In this document: positions 1 through 7,316 of the stretch, piece by piece
Layout of the letters: the number at the start of each line of letters is the position of its first letter
How positions within the stretch are numbered: position 1 is the stretch's first letter
Source: Bacteroidales bacterium
GTDB taxonomy: Bacteria; Bacteroidota; Bacteroidia; Bacteroidales; JAAUTT01
Length of the DNA: 17,060 bases
Assembly (NCBI GenBank): GCA_025350365.1
Contig: JANXXY010000283.1
Coordinates: forward strand, 1 to 17,060
Reading direction: 5' to 3'
Position numbers and translations under genes: made by a program
The notes under the pieces: generated by a model
The model's input: the letters and a program-made list of their open reading frames with translations, nothing else
The model's database searches: none
Told to the model about the DNA's origin: nothing

Positions 1-436
1 GCATTTCAGCCACGGCCGGGTCGTCGGTCTCGGGAGGTTTCGACGCTGGGCGTGTCACAAGGACTACATTTCCGGCGTCTTCGGTAATTCCTCCGGCCTG
101 AGACAATGCCTGCAGCAGCGTGATTGAATGAATCGCCTGAATAACCAGTAGATCCTTAGGTAAGCCCCAATCGAGAAAGGCGCCAATTTGGTTTACCGAA
201 GTAACTTTAAGTAGTACAAAATCATCTACCATAGCATAAGGAGTTTCGGTAGTAGCAAGTAGCCGGTCTTCCGAGTCAAGATAAAGAAACACATCAACCA
301 TTTCTTCAATAAGTAAACCTTTTGGAATATAGCGAGTAGGCATTAAAATTTCACCTAGTTCTTCTCCATCCAAATACATACCAAAATCGAGCTGTTTCAC
401 AACCCTCATTTTATTCATTTTACCTATCTCAACCAT
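1..436 (-). CDS. CvfB-like S1 RNA-binding protein, 5' part, probably chimeric at the window edge
   Basis: Reading leftward from the ATG at 436, the frame stays open for 145 codons and leaves the window. Residues 1-98 look like the N-terminal half of the CvfB/YitL family of S1-domain RNA-binding regulators: a first barrel containing FGMYLDGEELGEILMP, then the second S1 motif GAFLDWGLPKDLLV near residues 85-98. In that family the next residues should continue the barrel (PFREQ-like). Instead the frame continues with SITLLQALSQAGGITEDAG, which is the signature of SLBB repeats in outer-membrane polysaccharide export proteins (Wza type). Base composition changes at the same place: my hand count gives about 59% GC for 1-140 and about 41% for 141-300. 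I read the first ~99 residues as a genuine Bacteroidota cvfB-like gene and the rest as foreign sequence joined in frame, most likely an assembly artefact. A real fusion is possible but would cut an S1 fold in half. Confidence 0.75.
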   Translation of the reverse strand, partial: MVEIGKMNKMRVVKQLDFGMYLDGEELGEILMPTRYIPKGLLIEEMVDVFLYLDSEDRLLATTETPYAMVDDFVLLKVTSVNQIGAFLDWGLPKDLLVIQAIHSITLLQALSQAGGITEDAGNVVLVTRPASKPPETDDPAVAEM

Positions 437-574
437 GTTTTTTCTATACTTTAAATCAGGTTACGAAGTTACAAGATTGACACGAGAATCTAACATATCC
501 CCATCCTCCATTTGGACGATAACCAAAAAGAAACTATTTTTATAAACAGCATTAATTATAACACAAGAAGAACT

Positions 575-1348
575 ATGGAAAACAAAACTGAAAAAATTGC
601 AATTTTAGTTGACGGTGATAATGCTCAAGCAAAATTACTGAAAGCTATACTTGAAGAAGTTTCTAAATACGGAAAAGTTACCGTTCGCAGAATATATGGA
701 GATTGGACCGTTCCACATATGAATAGCTGGAAGGACATATTAAATGACCTATCATTTAACCCAATACAAAAATTTTCGTATACAACAGGTAAAAATTCCA
801 CTGATAGCTCGCTGATTATTGACGCAATGGATATTTTGCACGACAAAATTGTTGATGGATTTTGTATTGTTTCCAGTGATAGTGACTATACAGGCCTTGC
901 CAAAAGGATAAGAGAAGAAGGAATTTTTGTTATGGGAATTGGGGTAAAGAAAACACCCAAAGCATTTGTTCAATCTTGCGAAATATTTACATTTTGTGAA
1001 AATATTTCTCCGGATTTGGTCACTCCTGTACTTATAGAAACAACTGCTAAATCTGTGCCAAAAGCTAAAAAAGGCAAAAAACCGAGTTTTCCAAATCTTG
1101 ATCTGGAATTAATTAATAAGGCCTATGAAATGTCAATTAGTGAAGGAAATGAAACACATATTTCGAACATTGGGATTAATTTACGGAAAATTGAACCTAG
1201 TTTTGACGCACGCGCTTTTGGATTTAAAAATTTAACTCAGTTATTCTCAAGTTTAAAAAATTTCGAAATCATTAATAACGAGATTGGTGGCTTAAATCAC
1301 CCTTTAGTAAAGAAAAAAAGCACATCGATTCATCGGAAAGTAACGTAA
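575..1348 (+). CDS. NYN-domain nuclease with C-terminal LOTUS/OST-HTH domain (LabA/DUF88-like)
   Basis: A 257-residue soluble protein. Residues about 6-145 form a NYN (PIN-like) domain: IAILVDGDNA with acidic D13 and D15, then TDSSLIIDAMD with D77 and D83, and SSDSDYTGLAKRIRE with D102 and D104. These are the expected metal-binding acids of the LabA/DUF88 group, predicted RNases. A lysine-rich linker (about 160-170) leads to a LOTUS/OST-HTH-type winged helix (about 176-232), an RNA-binding module known to accompany NYN domains in bacteria. The same frame opens upstream at a TTG (512), but the ATG at 575 sits immediately before the conserved NYN start, so I chose it. The gene stands alone, divergent from the S1 gene on its left and convergent with a small minus-strand gene. 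Family assignment is strong; the RNA target is unknown. Confidence 0.85.
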   Translation: MENKTEKIAILVDGDNAQAKLLKAILEEVSKYGKVTVRRIYGDWTVPHMNSWKDILNDLSFNPIQKFSYTTGKNSTDSSLIIDAMDILHDKIVDGFCIVSSDSDYTGLAKRIREEGIFVMGIGVKKTPKAFVQSCEIFTFCENISPDLVTPVLIETTAKSVPKAKKGKKPSFPNLDLELINKAYEMSISEGNETHISNIGINLRKIEPSFDARAFGFKNLTQLFSSLKNFEIINNEIGGLNHPLVKKKSTSIHRKVT

Positions 1349-1377
1349 GGCAAGGGGACTTATATACCAATATGCAT

Positions 1378-1575
1378 CTACGGCACCATCTTAACCGATT
1401 TATCTTCTATCATATCATGTAACTGACTTAATAAAGCTTGTTCATGAGGATCGATAAAACCATCCTGTGCCGCCTGATGCTGTATCATATCATATTCTCG
1501 TCTTGTAATTCTATGGTCTTCAATAACCTTTTCTATCATTTCCCGCAATTTCCCAGCACTTTCACTTATACTCAT
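1378..1575 (-). CDS. Small conserved-looking hypothetical protein, 65 residues
   Basis: Begins with ATG at 1575 and ends at 1380-1378, close to the convergent NYN gene. The protein is highly charged, predicted mostly helical and has no signal peptide or membrane segment. Residues about 23-51 read ITRREYDMIQHQAAQDGFIDPHEQALL; the part AQDGFIDPHEQALL resembles one EF-hand-like calcium loop (D-G-x-I-D...E) and the paired 'I-T/D-x-x-E' helices give it the look of a half EF-hand pair. I do not recognise a named family and assign no function. It reads as a real gene because of the ATG start, an in-frame length that fills the gap, and coherent amphipathic composition without a better frame on the other strand. 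Confidence 0.6.
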   Translation of the reverse strand: MSISESAGKLREMIEKVIEDHRITRREYDMIQHQAAQDGFIDPHEQALLSQLHDMIEDKSVKMVP

Positions 1576-1648
1576 AGTATTGTATTTTTTAAAGTTTATA
1601 TTATTTACAATTGAGGAATCAAAGATTTAAAGATGTTAAAATCAATAA

Positions 1649-2056
1649 TTAATCCTGTTTTTCATAAATAAATTGTTCATTAATAATTAATTTACCATTA
1701 ATATCATAAGTCCATTTTTCAACAAGCAGTTGACCGATGTACCGATAGTCAGAGCGTGCAGTGATACGACCTTTTTTATCAAGATTGAATTCACGGGTAA
1801 GTTGATCCTTATTATATTCAAAAGCTTTGTGGTGAATAATATTTCCCAATTTATTGAAAGAAACTTCTTCAACGCGATTTCCATTCCGGTCAAACCGAAG
1901 TTCTTCTTTTTTGTACTTCAATTCTTTAAACAATTGTTTTTCAGTAACCCAAACAACCTGAGTTTTTATATTTTCATCGTCCATTATTTGTTTTTCCTGC
2001 GAAAAAGATATTTGACAAATGCAGATCAAAAGAGAAATGGCAAAAGAATTCTTCAT
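1649..2056 (-). CDS. Secreted hypothetical protein with YD-like beta-hairpin repeats
   Basis: A 135-residue protein starting at ATG 2056. The frame can be extended to a TTG at 2086, but the ATG places an ordinary Sec signal peptide at the very N terminus: MKN, a hydrophobic stretch (FAISLLICICQI) and a likely SPase I site after SFSQ, so export to the periplasm or outside is expected. The mature part is made of alternating strand-turn-strand units with turns such as DRNGNR, NKLGN, DKKGR and DINGK, at roughly 20-residue spacing, resembling Rhs/YD or MORN-like beta-hairpin repeats. No catalytic motif is visible. It has no obvious operon partner: 189-219 bases separate it from rubredoxin, which is on the other strand. 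Function unknown. Confidence 0.65.
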   Translation of the reverse strand: MKNSFAISLLICICQISFSQEKQIMDDENIKTQVVWVTEKQLFKELKYKKEELRFDRNGNRVEEVSFNKLGNIIHHKAFEYNKDQLTREFNLDKKGRITARSDYRYIGQLLVEKWTYDINGKLIINEQFIYEKQD

Positions 2057-2225
2057 AAAAGTATTTAATATAGTCTTATTATTCAAGGCGTAAGTAGATC
2101 TTTATTTTTCAGAAAATATCTTTTCTGCTAACCTACATCCGTACTTTCGTATTTATTTTAATTTTCTCATTTCTCCTTACTGAGAAAAAGGAAAATACAT
2201 TTAGTGTTTATTATATCAAAAATAC

Positions 2226-2233
2226 TACTTTCG
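2226..2233 (+). promoter_or_regulatory. Possible -7 box for rubredoxin
   Basis: TACTTTCG matches seven of eight positions of the Bacteroidota -7 element TAnnTTTG, about 43 bases before the rubredoxin ATG. There is no clear TTG -33 element at the right distance, so this is weak. The same 11-mer TACTTTCGTAT also occurs at 2142-2152. Confidence 0.25.
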
Positions 2234-2275
2234 TATATATGGTAAAAGAAAACCAGCCATAAAAAACGACTAAAC

Positions 2276-2437
2276 ATGAAAAAATATAAATGCACCGTTT
2301 GCGGTTATATATACGATCCAATTGAGGGCGATCCCGATAGTGGTATTGACCCTGGAACCCTGTTTGAAGATATTCCGGAAGATTGGATTTGTCCGATATG
2401 TGGGGTTAGAAAACAGGATTTTGAACCGGTGGAGTAG
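2276..2437 (+). CDS. Rubredoxin
   Basis: A 53-residue protein beginning MKKYKCTVCGYIYDP and ending with PVE before TAG. It carries both iron-binding CxxC-G pairs, CTVCGY near residues 6-11 and CPICGV near 39-44, plus the family's conserved core (YDP..GDP..GI.PGT.FEDIP..W.CP.CG). Length and spacing match a canonical single-domain rubredoxin, a cytoplasmic one-electron carrier with a single Fe(Cys)4 centre, commonly used by anaerobes in oxygen and peroxide detoxification with rubrerythrin or flavodiiron proteins. No such partner is in the window, so its redox partner is unknown here. It is monocistronic and convergent with pepD, whose end lies 46 bases downstream. Confidence 0.97.
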   Translation: MKKYKCTVCGYIYDPIEGDPDSGIDPGTLFEDIPEDWICPICGVRKQDFEPVE

Positions 2438-2442
2438 AAATA

Positions 2443-2485
2443 AATAGTTAGAAATTGAAACTGAGAGGTAATCTATCTAACTATT
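2443..2485. terminator. Inverted repeat between convergent rubredoxin and pepD
   Basis: AATAGTTAGA (2443-2452) and TCTAACTATT (2476-2485) are perfect 10-base complements around a 23-base loop, placed between two convergent stop codons. The arm is AT-rich and the loop long, so a bidirectional terminator is only plausible. The right arm touches the pepD stop codon. Confidence 0.3.
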
Positions 2486-3932
2486 AACTACTAACAACTT
2501 TTACAAGCAATCTCCAAAACTTTTCCACCGAAGGGATGTATAATCGTTCGTCTGGCGAATGAACCCCTCTAAGGGTTGGTCCGAAGGAAATCATGTCTAA
2601 TCCCGGTGATTTTTCGAGGAATAAACCACATTCAAGTCCGGCGTGGATGGCTTTTACTTTTGGTTGGGTTTTGAATACCGAGTAATAGATTTCGGAGGTC
2701 TTTGCCAGAATTTTCGAATTCAAATCGGGTGTCCATCCCGGATAACCGTTGGAATGTTCAATATCCGCGCCTGCTAAGGAAAATATTCGTGCAACTTTCG
2801 AAGATATTTCTCTTTTTGCCGAATCAACGGAACTACGTTGGCTGGTGGTTATGAGCACTTGCTTTTTATCAATAAATTTAATCGATGCAAGATTGGATGA
2901 TGTCTCTACCAATCCGGCGATATCTTTGCTCCATCCAATTACTCCATGCGGACAATCGAGCAAAGACTTTATAAGATGATTCTGAAACTCAGTTTCAAGT
3001 TGGAATTCAGGAGTTGGAATTTCGTCAAAGTTGATAGATAAACCGAACTCAATTTGGGAGAATTCATCGGCTTTTTTTTCAATAAACTCATGAATAAGAG
3101 AATAAAACAGAGGTTTTTTATTTTGATCAATGATAATAGTTGCAAAAGCTTCACGAGGAATGGCATTTTTGAGATTCCCCCCGTCAAACCGGTTTAGCTT
3201 AGCACCAAGTGATGTTGTAACTTCCCATATCAGTTGGGTCATTATTTTCACAGCATTACCAAGGCCTTTATGTATCTCATCACCCGAATGCCCTCCCTGA
3301 AGTCCGGTAACACTCAATAAAAACGCCTTCTGATTTTCTTCTACAAACTGATAGGTAAAGTCGAACACTGCTCTGGTGTCTATTCCTCCGGCACAACCGA
3401 TAAAAAGTTCACCCTCGTCTTCCGAATCGAGGTTAATGAGTGTTTTGCCGGTAAAAAAATCTTTTTGAAGCTCAAAAGCTCCTGTTAATCCTGTTTCTTC
3501 ATCAACTGTAAATAAGCATTCGAGAGGACCATGTTGCAATGATTTATCGGCCATAACAGCCATCATAGCAGCCATACCAATACCGTCATCGGCGCCAAGC
3601 GTCGTTCCCATGGCTTTAACCCAATCACAATCAATATAAGGTTTTATCGGGTCAGTTAAAAAATCATGGTTATAATCGGAGTTTTTTTCGCAAACCATGT
3701 CAACATGACTCTGCAAAACTATTAACGGGGTATTATCTTTTCCGGGCGATGCCGGTTTGTAAATTAATAAATTGCCAATTGTGTCTTTTTTATACTTAAG
3801 ATTGTGCTGTAATGCAAAATTAATCAGATATTCAACTATTAGTTCTTCATGTTTAGATGACCTGGGAATTTGGGTAATTTCTTCAAAGTATTTCCAAATC
3901 AACGGAGGTTGCAAGTTATTTAACAGAGCCAT
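2484..3932 (-). CDS. pepD: Aminoacyl-histidine dipeptidase (PepD, M20 family)
   Basis: A 482-residue cytosolic metallopeptidase of the M20 family that hydrolyses Xaa-His and many other dipeptides. Length and motifs match PepD throughout: LQSHVDMVCEKN with metal-binding H76 and catalytic-adjacent D78, GTTLGADDGIGMA with bridging D115, FTVDEETGLTGA with general base E145 and metal ligand E146, LINLDSEDEG with ligand D169, HSGDEIHKGLGNA at the lid domain, the HAGLECG segment near 430-436, and SFGPTLRGVHSPDER with the last metal ligand H458. The two-zinc set is therefore complete. The start is ATG at 3932. It is flanked by convergent rubredoxin and divergent cysQ and appears to be transcribed alone. 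Its role is likely peptide nutrition or turnover. Confidence 0.96.
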   Translation of the reverse strand: MALLNNLQPPLIWKYFEEITQIPRSSKHEELIVEYLINFALQHNLKYKKDTIGNLLIYKPASPGKDNTPLIVLQSHVDMVCEKNSDYNHDFLTDPIKPYIDCDWVKAMGTTLGADDGIGMAAMMAVMADKSLQHGPLECLFTVDEETGLTGAFELQKDFFTGKTLINLDSEDEGELFIGCAGGIDTRAVFDFTYQFVEENQKAFLLSVTGLQGGHSGDEIHKGLGNAVKIMTQLIWEVTTSLGAKLNRFDGGNLKNAIPREAFATIIIDQNKKPLFYSLIHEFIEKKADEFSQIEFGLSINFDEIPTPEFQLETEFQNHLIKSLLDCPHGVIGWSKDIAGLVETSSNLASIKFIDKKQVLITTSQRSSVDSAKREISSKVARIFSLAGADIEHSNGYPGWTPDLNSKILAKTSEIYYSVFKTQPKVKAIHAGLECGLFLEKSPGLDMISFGPTLRGVHSPDERLYIPSVEKFWRLLVKVVSS

Positions 3933-4048
3933 AGTAATTTAATAATAGTAGTTAAAAGTCAGTAGTATTGTAGTTTTTAAAGCACCGCAAATTAATTAAT
4001 ATTTTGTATTTTGTTTCACAAAAATGAAATGCTGTACGTCATAAAATT

Positions 4049-4870
4049 ATGAATATTAAACAACTTTTTGAATTAGCTTTTGAAGCTATTTGCCTGGCAA
4101 GTGATAAAGTTTTGGAAATATACGAAACAAACCAATTTTCCATTAGCTATAAAATTGATGAATCGCCAGTTACACAGGCTGATATTGCTTCATCGGATAT
4201 TATTTGTAAAATTCTTGAGAAGTCGGGTTTACCTGTTATAAGTGAAGAAATAACCGAAATAACCTACTCAAAGCGTAAATCGTTACCATATTTTTGGTTA
4301 GTTGATCCGCTTGATGGTACGAAAGAATTTATAAGCAGAAATGGTGAATTTACTATCAACATTGCTCTCATTGAAAATAACAAACCAATACTTGGATTGA
4401 TAGCCATTCCTACCCAAAATTTACTTTATTTTGGCGGAATGGATTTGAATGCTTACCGGTTCAATCTCTCAAACAGGAGTAATTTTGACTTTGAAACTGC
4501 AATTATTTCAGCCGATGTGTTGAACGTTTCCAAGAAACCTGATAGGATAAGAATTGTAGTAAGCCGTTCGCATTTAGATGATAAAACAAAAGAATTCATC
4601 TTCAAACTACAAAACGCTTATCAAAACACCGAAACTATTTCAGCAGGAAGTGCGTTGAAATTCTGCCGGATAGCCGAAGGTAAAGCAGAAATATACCTAC
4701 GTTTTTCTCCAACGATGGAATGGGATACAGCAGCCGGACAGGCCATTGTGGAAGCCTCCGGGGCATTTATGGTAAGTTTACCCGACTATGATTGTTTTGA
4801 GTACAACAAACCAGTTCTTCGAAATGGAGGTTTTCTGGTAACATCTCTGCCGGAATTTCTAAAACATTAA
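4049..4870 (+). CDS. cysQ: 3'(2'),5'-bisphosphate nucleotidase CysQ
   Basis: A 273-residue member of the FIG (inositol monophosphatase-like) superfamily. The Mg-binding residues are all present: SPVTQAD with D45, VISEE with E66 and E67, the hallmark WLVDPLDGTKEF with D86, D89, G90 and T91, and EWDTAAGQAIVEASG with D226. These features and the NGEFTINIALIENN segment fit CysQ, which removes the 3' phosphate of PAP, a by-product of sulfate assimilation and of acyl-carrier-protein synthesis. An inositol-1-phosphatase is the alternative, but the WLVDPLDGTKEF variant and the FTINIALIE segment favour CysQ. No sulfate-assimilation genes are adjacent. Its last four bases overlap the stop region of the convergent ABC permease gene. 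Confidence 0.9.
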   Translation: MNIKQLFELAFEAICLASDKVLEIYETNQFSISYKIDESPVTQADIASSDIICKILEKSGLPVISEEITEITYSKRKSLPYFWLVDPLDGTKEFISRNGEFTINIALIENNKPILGLIAIPTQNLLYFGGMDLNAYRFNLSNRSNFDFETAIISADVLNVSKKPDRIRIVVSRSHLDDKTKEFIFKLQNAYQNTETISAGSALKFCRIAEGKAEIYLRFSPTMEWDTAAGQAIVEASGAFMVSLPDYDCFEYNKPVLRNGGFLVTSLPEFLKH

Positions 4871-5949
4871 TAAATCCTTACTCTGGGATCCAGCAAGGAA
4901 TAAACAATATCTACCAAAAAGTTAATTACAATAAAAATGACTGAGATTACCAGCACGCAGCCCATAACCAAAGGTAAATCGTAATTGGTTAATGCATCAA
5001 CTATCACATAACCAAGGCCTTTCCAGGCAAAGATATATTCAACAAAAACCACTCCGGCCATCATTGAGGCAAACCATCCTGAAATTGCCGTAATAACCGG
5101 ATTTAGAGCATTTTTTAACGCATGTTTAAAGATAACTGCAGGTTCGGATAAGCCTTTTGCCCTGGCCGTGCGGATATAATCCTGAGTAAGAACCTCGAGC
5201 ATCGAGTTTCGGGTTAATTGTATAAAAACAGCTAATGGACGGATGCCTAATGTAAAAACAGGCAATATCAGATTTTTCCACTCATAGTGCAAACCTTCGC
5301 CAAAATCGTCCATCACAATAAGGTTTCCCGTGAGATTCAAATGAGTGTATCGCGCCAGCACAAAAGCAAAAATCCACCCAAAGAGAATGGCTGCGAAAAA
5401 TGAAGGGAGCGACATACCAAGAGAGGATATCACCATGGAAATTCGATCGTACCATGAATCTTTGAATAAAGCTGACAAAATTCCAAGCAAGATTCCGGCA
5501 AATGCAGCAAACAAAATGGCAGAAACAGCCAGAAGTAATGTATTCGGTAATGTTTCCGTAATGATATCCGAAACATTTTTTTTGCTTTGGTAACTTCGAC
5601 GTAAATACGGTTTTTTAAGTATTACTTTCGTATGGGATCCTAATATTAAGATACTTACGTAGTGTGAATAAATGTGTTTATCAAGATAAAAGTAATGCAA
5701 ACTGTTTTCTGTTTCGTGAAATGATATAGGAGAGAGATCGTTTATATATTTAAGGTATTGTTGCCACTTGGGTTTGTCGAGTCCCAAATCCTGATGAATG
5801 GCCATGATAGAAGCAGAATCGGCACGCTGACCAAGAATCATTCGGGCAGGATCTCCTGGCAACACATTGAACATAAAAAATATCAATGATACAACACCAA
5901 GTAAAATGAGGATACTGTATAAGAATTTTCTGATGATGAAACTGAACAT
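4867..5949 (-). CDS. Oligopeptide/dipeptide-type ABC transporter permease (OppB/DppB-like)
   Basis: A 360-residue inner-membrane protein. The N terminus (FLYSILILLGVVSLIFFMFNVLPGDPA) is the typical OppB/DppB first helix and GDP motif; further helices lie near 134-162, 172-200, 226-246, 285-310 and 325-350. The EAA-like loop YIRTARAKGLSEPAVIFKHA (258-277), which docks onto the ATPase, is present, as is the C-terminal LLDPRVR found in this family. The loop between helices 1 and 2 (about 60-125) is longer than in enteric DppB, which I recall as common in Bacteroidota homologues. No substrate-binding protein, second permease or ATPase gene lies next to it, so the transporter must be completed from elsewhere. 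Substrate is unknown: peptides, nickel or glutathione are all possible. Start ATG at 5949. Confidence 0.9.
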   Translation of the reverse strand: MFSFIIRKFLYSILILLGVVSLIFFMFNVLPGDPARMILGQRADSASIMAIHQDLGLDKPKWQQYLKYINDLSPISFHETENSLHYFYLDKHIYSHYVSILILGSHTKVILKKPYLRRSYQSKKNVSDIITETLPNTLLLAVSAILFAAFAGILLGILSALFKDSWYDRISMVISSLGMSLPSFFAAILFGWIFAFVLARYTHLNLTGNLIVMDDFGEGLHYEWKNLILPVFTLGIRPLAVFIQLTRNSMLEVLTQDYIRTARAKGLSEPAVIFKHALKNALNPVITAISGWFASMMAGVVFVEYIFAWKGLGYVIVDALTNYDLPLVMGCVLVISVIFIVINFLVDIVYSLLDPRVRIY

Positions 5950-6027
5950 GATTTATAAATTCTAGGATTTCAAAAATACAAGGATTCCAGGATTCAAAAA
6001 GAGGGTTACAGGTCAAATCGGCTGATA

Positions 6028-6058
6028 AACCTGTCAGGATTTGAAATCCTGTCAGGTT
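6028..6058. repeat. REP-like imperfect palindrome
   Basis: AACCTGTCAGGATTT, a central G, then AAATCCTGTCAGGTT. The 15-base arms pair at 14 positions (the only mismatch is T6034 against T6052). The core CCTGTCAGG occurs twice in direct orientation inside the palindrome. Just left of it, 5963-5999 has an imperfect direct repeat of AGGATTYCAAAAA. It lies in the 132-base gap between the DoxX gene and the permease, so it could also end transcription. I recall similar CCTGTCAGGTTT palindromes dispersed in Bacteroidota genomes, which I cannot verify here. Confidence 0.6.
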
Positions 6059-6081
6059 CCGATCAAACTTCTATCTCATTC

Positions 6082-7305
6082 CTACGATTTTCGTTTTAAA
6101 AACAATACGACCATAACGGTCATAAACCCCATAAATAACAATCCAATACGTTTCCATTCAATGGATTTATTATATTGGGTGAGTATTTTTGACAAGATAT
6201 TTCCTTTAAAATAATCGGGTTGCGGAAAATCGTTAAAGTGCCACAACCCAAGTATCACACCATCTTTAAGAACCATTAACCCGGGGTTTGATCGGATAAT
6301 GGTTTTCAAAGTTGTTTGGTCGGCATAATGAAAATCAAATTCTATTTGATAAGTTTTTTTTATCATATCAGTTACATCAGGTAATGAACTGGTTAATATA
6401 TAGAATTTTTGATTGTTAGAGATCGCAAAATGATGATATTTTTGAATTACCGACCATAATTCAGGTTTTATCTTCTCAACTTTTTCACTAATGAAAATGA
6501 ATGAATAACTGGTATCGGAAAGTACCTTCTGTGTAATGTCCTCATTATTTTTTGTTGTAATGCTAAAGCCATGAATTGGGGGAGTGTATCCTTTTTTAAT
6601 AAGTTCGGATTTAGAGTCTTTAAAGGTCCAGGTGCTGTCGGTTGAAGGATAGTTATCTATTGTAAACTCTTTTACAACTCCATTTTTTTCGTACAAAAGC
6701 CTGGTGAAGTATTGATCGGTCTGTGCACCTTCGGGAATGGTCATTTTCGATGGAATATGAGTACCTATATTATAAGGTCTGAAATCCATAATGGGAAGAT
6801 GATGATAACAATAAATTGATATTCCGCAACCTAACAATGCAAACATACCCACCAGAATCCATTCAGTTTCCGGTTTGGAATATGGAATAAACTTATTCCT
6901 AAAATAAAAGATAAATATCGCAAGAGATATAAGAATGATATTTTTATAGAAAGTTTGCCAGTTAGTAATTACCAATGCATCGCCAAAACATCCGCAATCG
7001 GTTACGGGATTTGCTATTGCACTATATAAGGTTAAAACAGTAAAAAAACTCATAAAGAGAAGGGCCGCCCAGGCAGTCACTTTCATGCGTAAACCAATAA
7101 TCAAGGCCACACCAATCAAAAATTCGGCAGTACTTAAAGCGATGGATAGCACTATTGCTGCCGATTCGAGCCACGACATATGGAATATCCCGAAATATTC
7201 AGTAAATTTAATAGCTGAGCCCATCGGATCAATTCCTTTTACAAATCCGGAAAACACAAATACTAATCCCAGTAAAATTCTGATGATTATTCGTACATAT
7301 TTCAT
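6082..7305 (-). CDS. DoxX/MauE-like membrane protein fused to a cysteine-free thioredoxin-like domain
   Basis: A 407-residue protein. Residues 1-140 form a four-helix DoxX/MauE-type membrane domain (GLVFVFSGFVKGIDPMGSA at the first helix, and a conserved DCGCFGDA with C104 and C106 at a membrane edge). A fifth helix (about 148-168) leads to a periplasmic region (about 172-380) whose end, NPGLMVLKDGVILGLWHFND, looks like the cis-proline strand of a thioredoxin fold. That region contains no cysteine at all, so it cannot act as a disulfide oxidoreductase by itself. A last helix (about 386-402, IGLLFMGFMTVMVVLFL) anchors the C terminus. This domain order recurs in Bacteroidota proteins; the function is not established. 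The C104/C106 pair might exchange electrons with quinones or a partner (inference). It starts 11 bases after tmk and probably shares its transcript. Confidence 0.85.
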   Translation of the reverse strand: MKYVRIIIRILLGLVFVFSGFVKGIDPMGSAIKFTEYFGIFHMSWLESAAIVLSIALSTAEFLIGVALIIGLRMKVTAWAALLFMSFFTVLTLYSAIANPVTDCGCFGDALVITNWQTFYKNIILISLAIFIFYFRNKFIPYSKPETEWILVGMFALLGCGISIYCYHHLPIMDFRPYNIGTHIPSKMTIPEGAQTDQYFTRLLYEKNGVVKEFTIDNYPSTDSTWTFKDSKSELIKKGYTPPIHGFSITTKNNEDITQKVLSDTSYSFIFISEKVEKIKPELWSVIQKYHHFAISNNQKFYILTSSLPDVTDMIKKTYQIEFDFHYADQTTLKTIIRSNPGLMVLKDGVILGLWHFNDFPQPDYFKGNILSKILTQYNKSIEWKRIGLLFMGFMTVMVVLFLKRKS

Positions 7306-7316
7306 AGAATTGAAAA

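Noticed and set aside
512..574. N-terminal extension of the NYN protein from TTG 512
   Set aside because: The added residues are low-complexity and unlike the family; the ATG at 575 directly precedes the conserved domain.
2057..2086. N-terminal extension of the secreted hypothetical protein from TTG 2086
   Set aside because: It would place ten residues in front of a normal signal peptide that already begins with ATG at 2056.
2142..2236. Two copies of TACTTTCGTAT upstream of rubredoxin, as a possible operator pair
   Set aside because: A third copy lies inside the permease gene (5622-5632), so the 11-mer probably recurs by chance in AT-rich DNA; only the copy nearest rubredoxin was kept as a weak -7 box.
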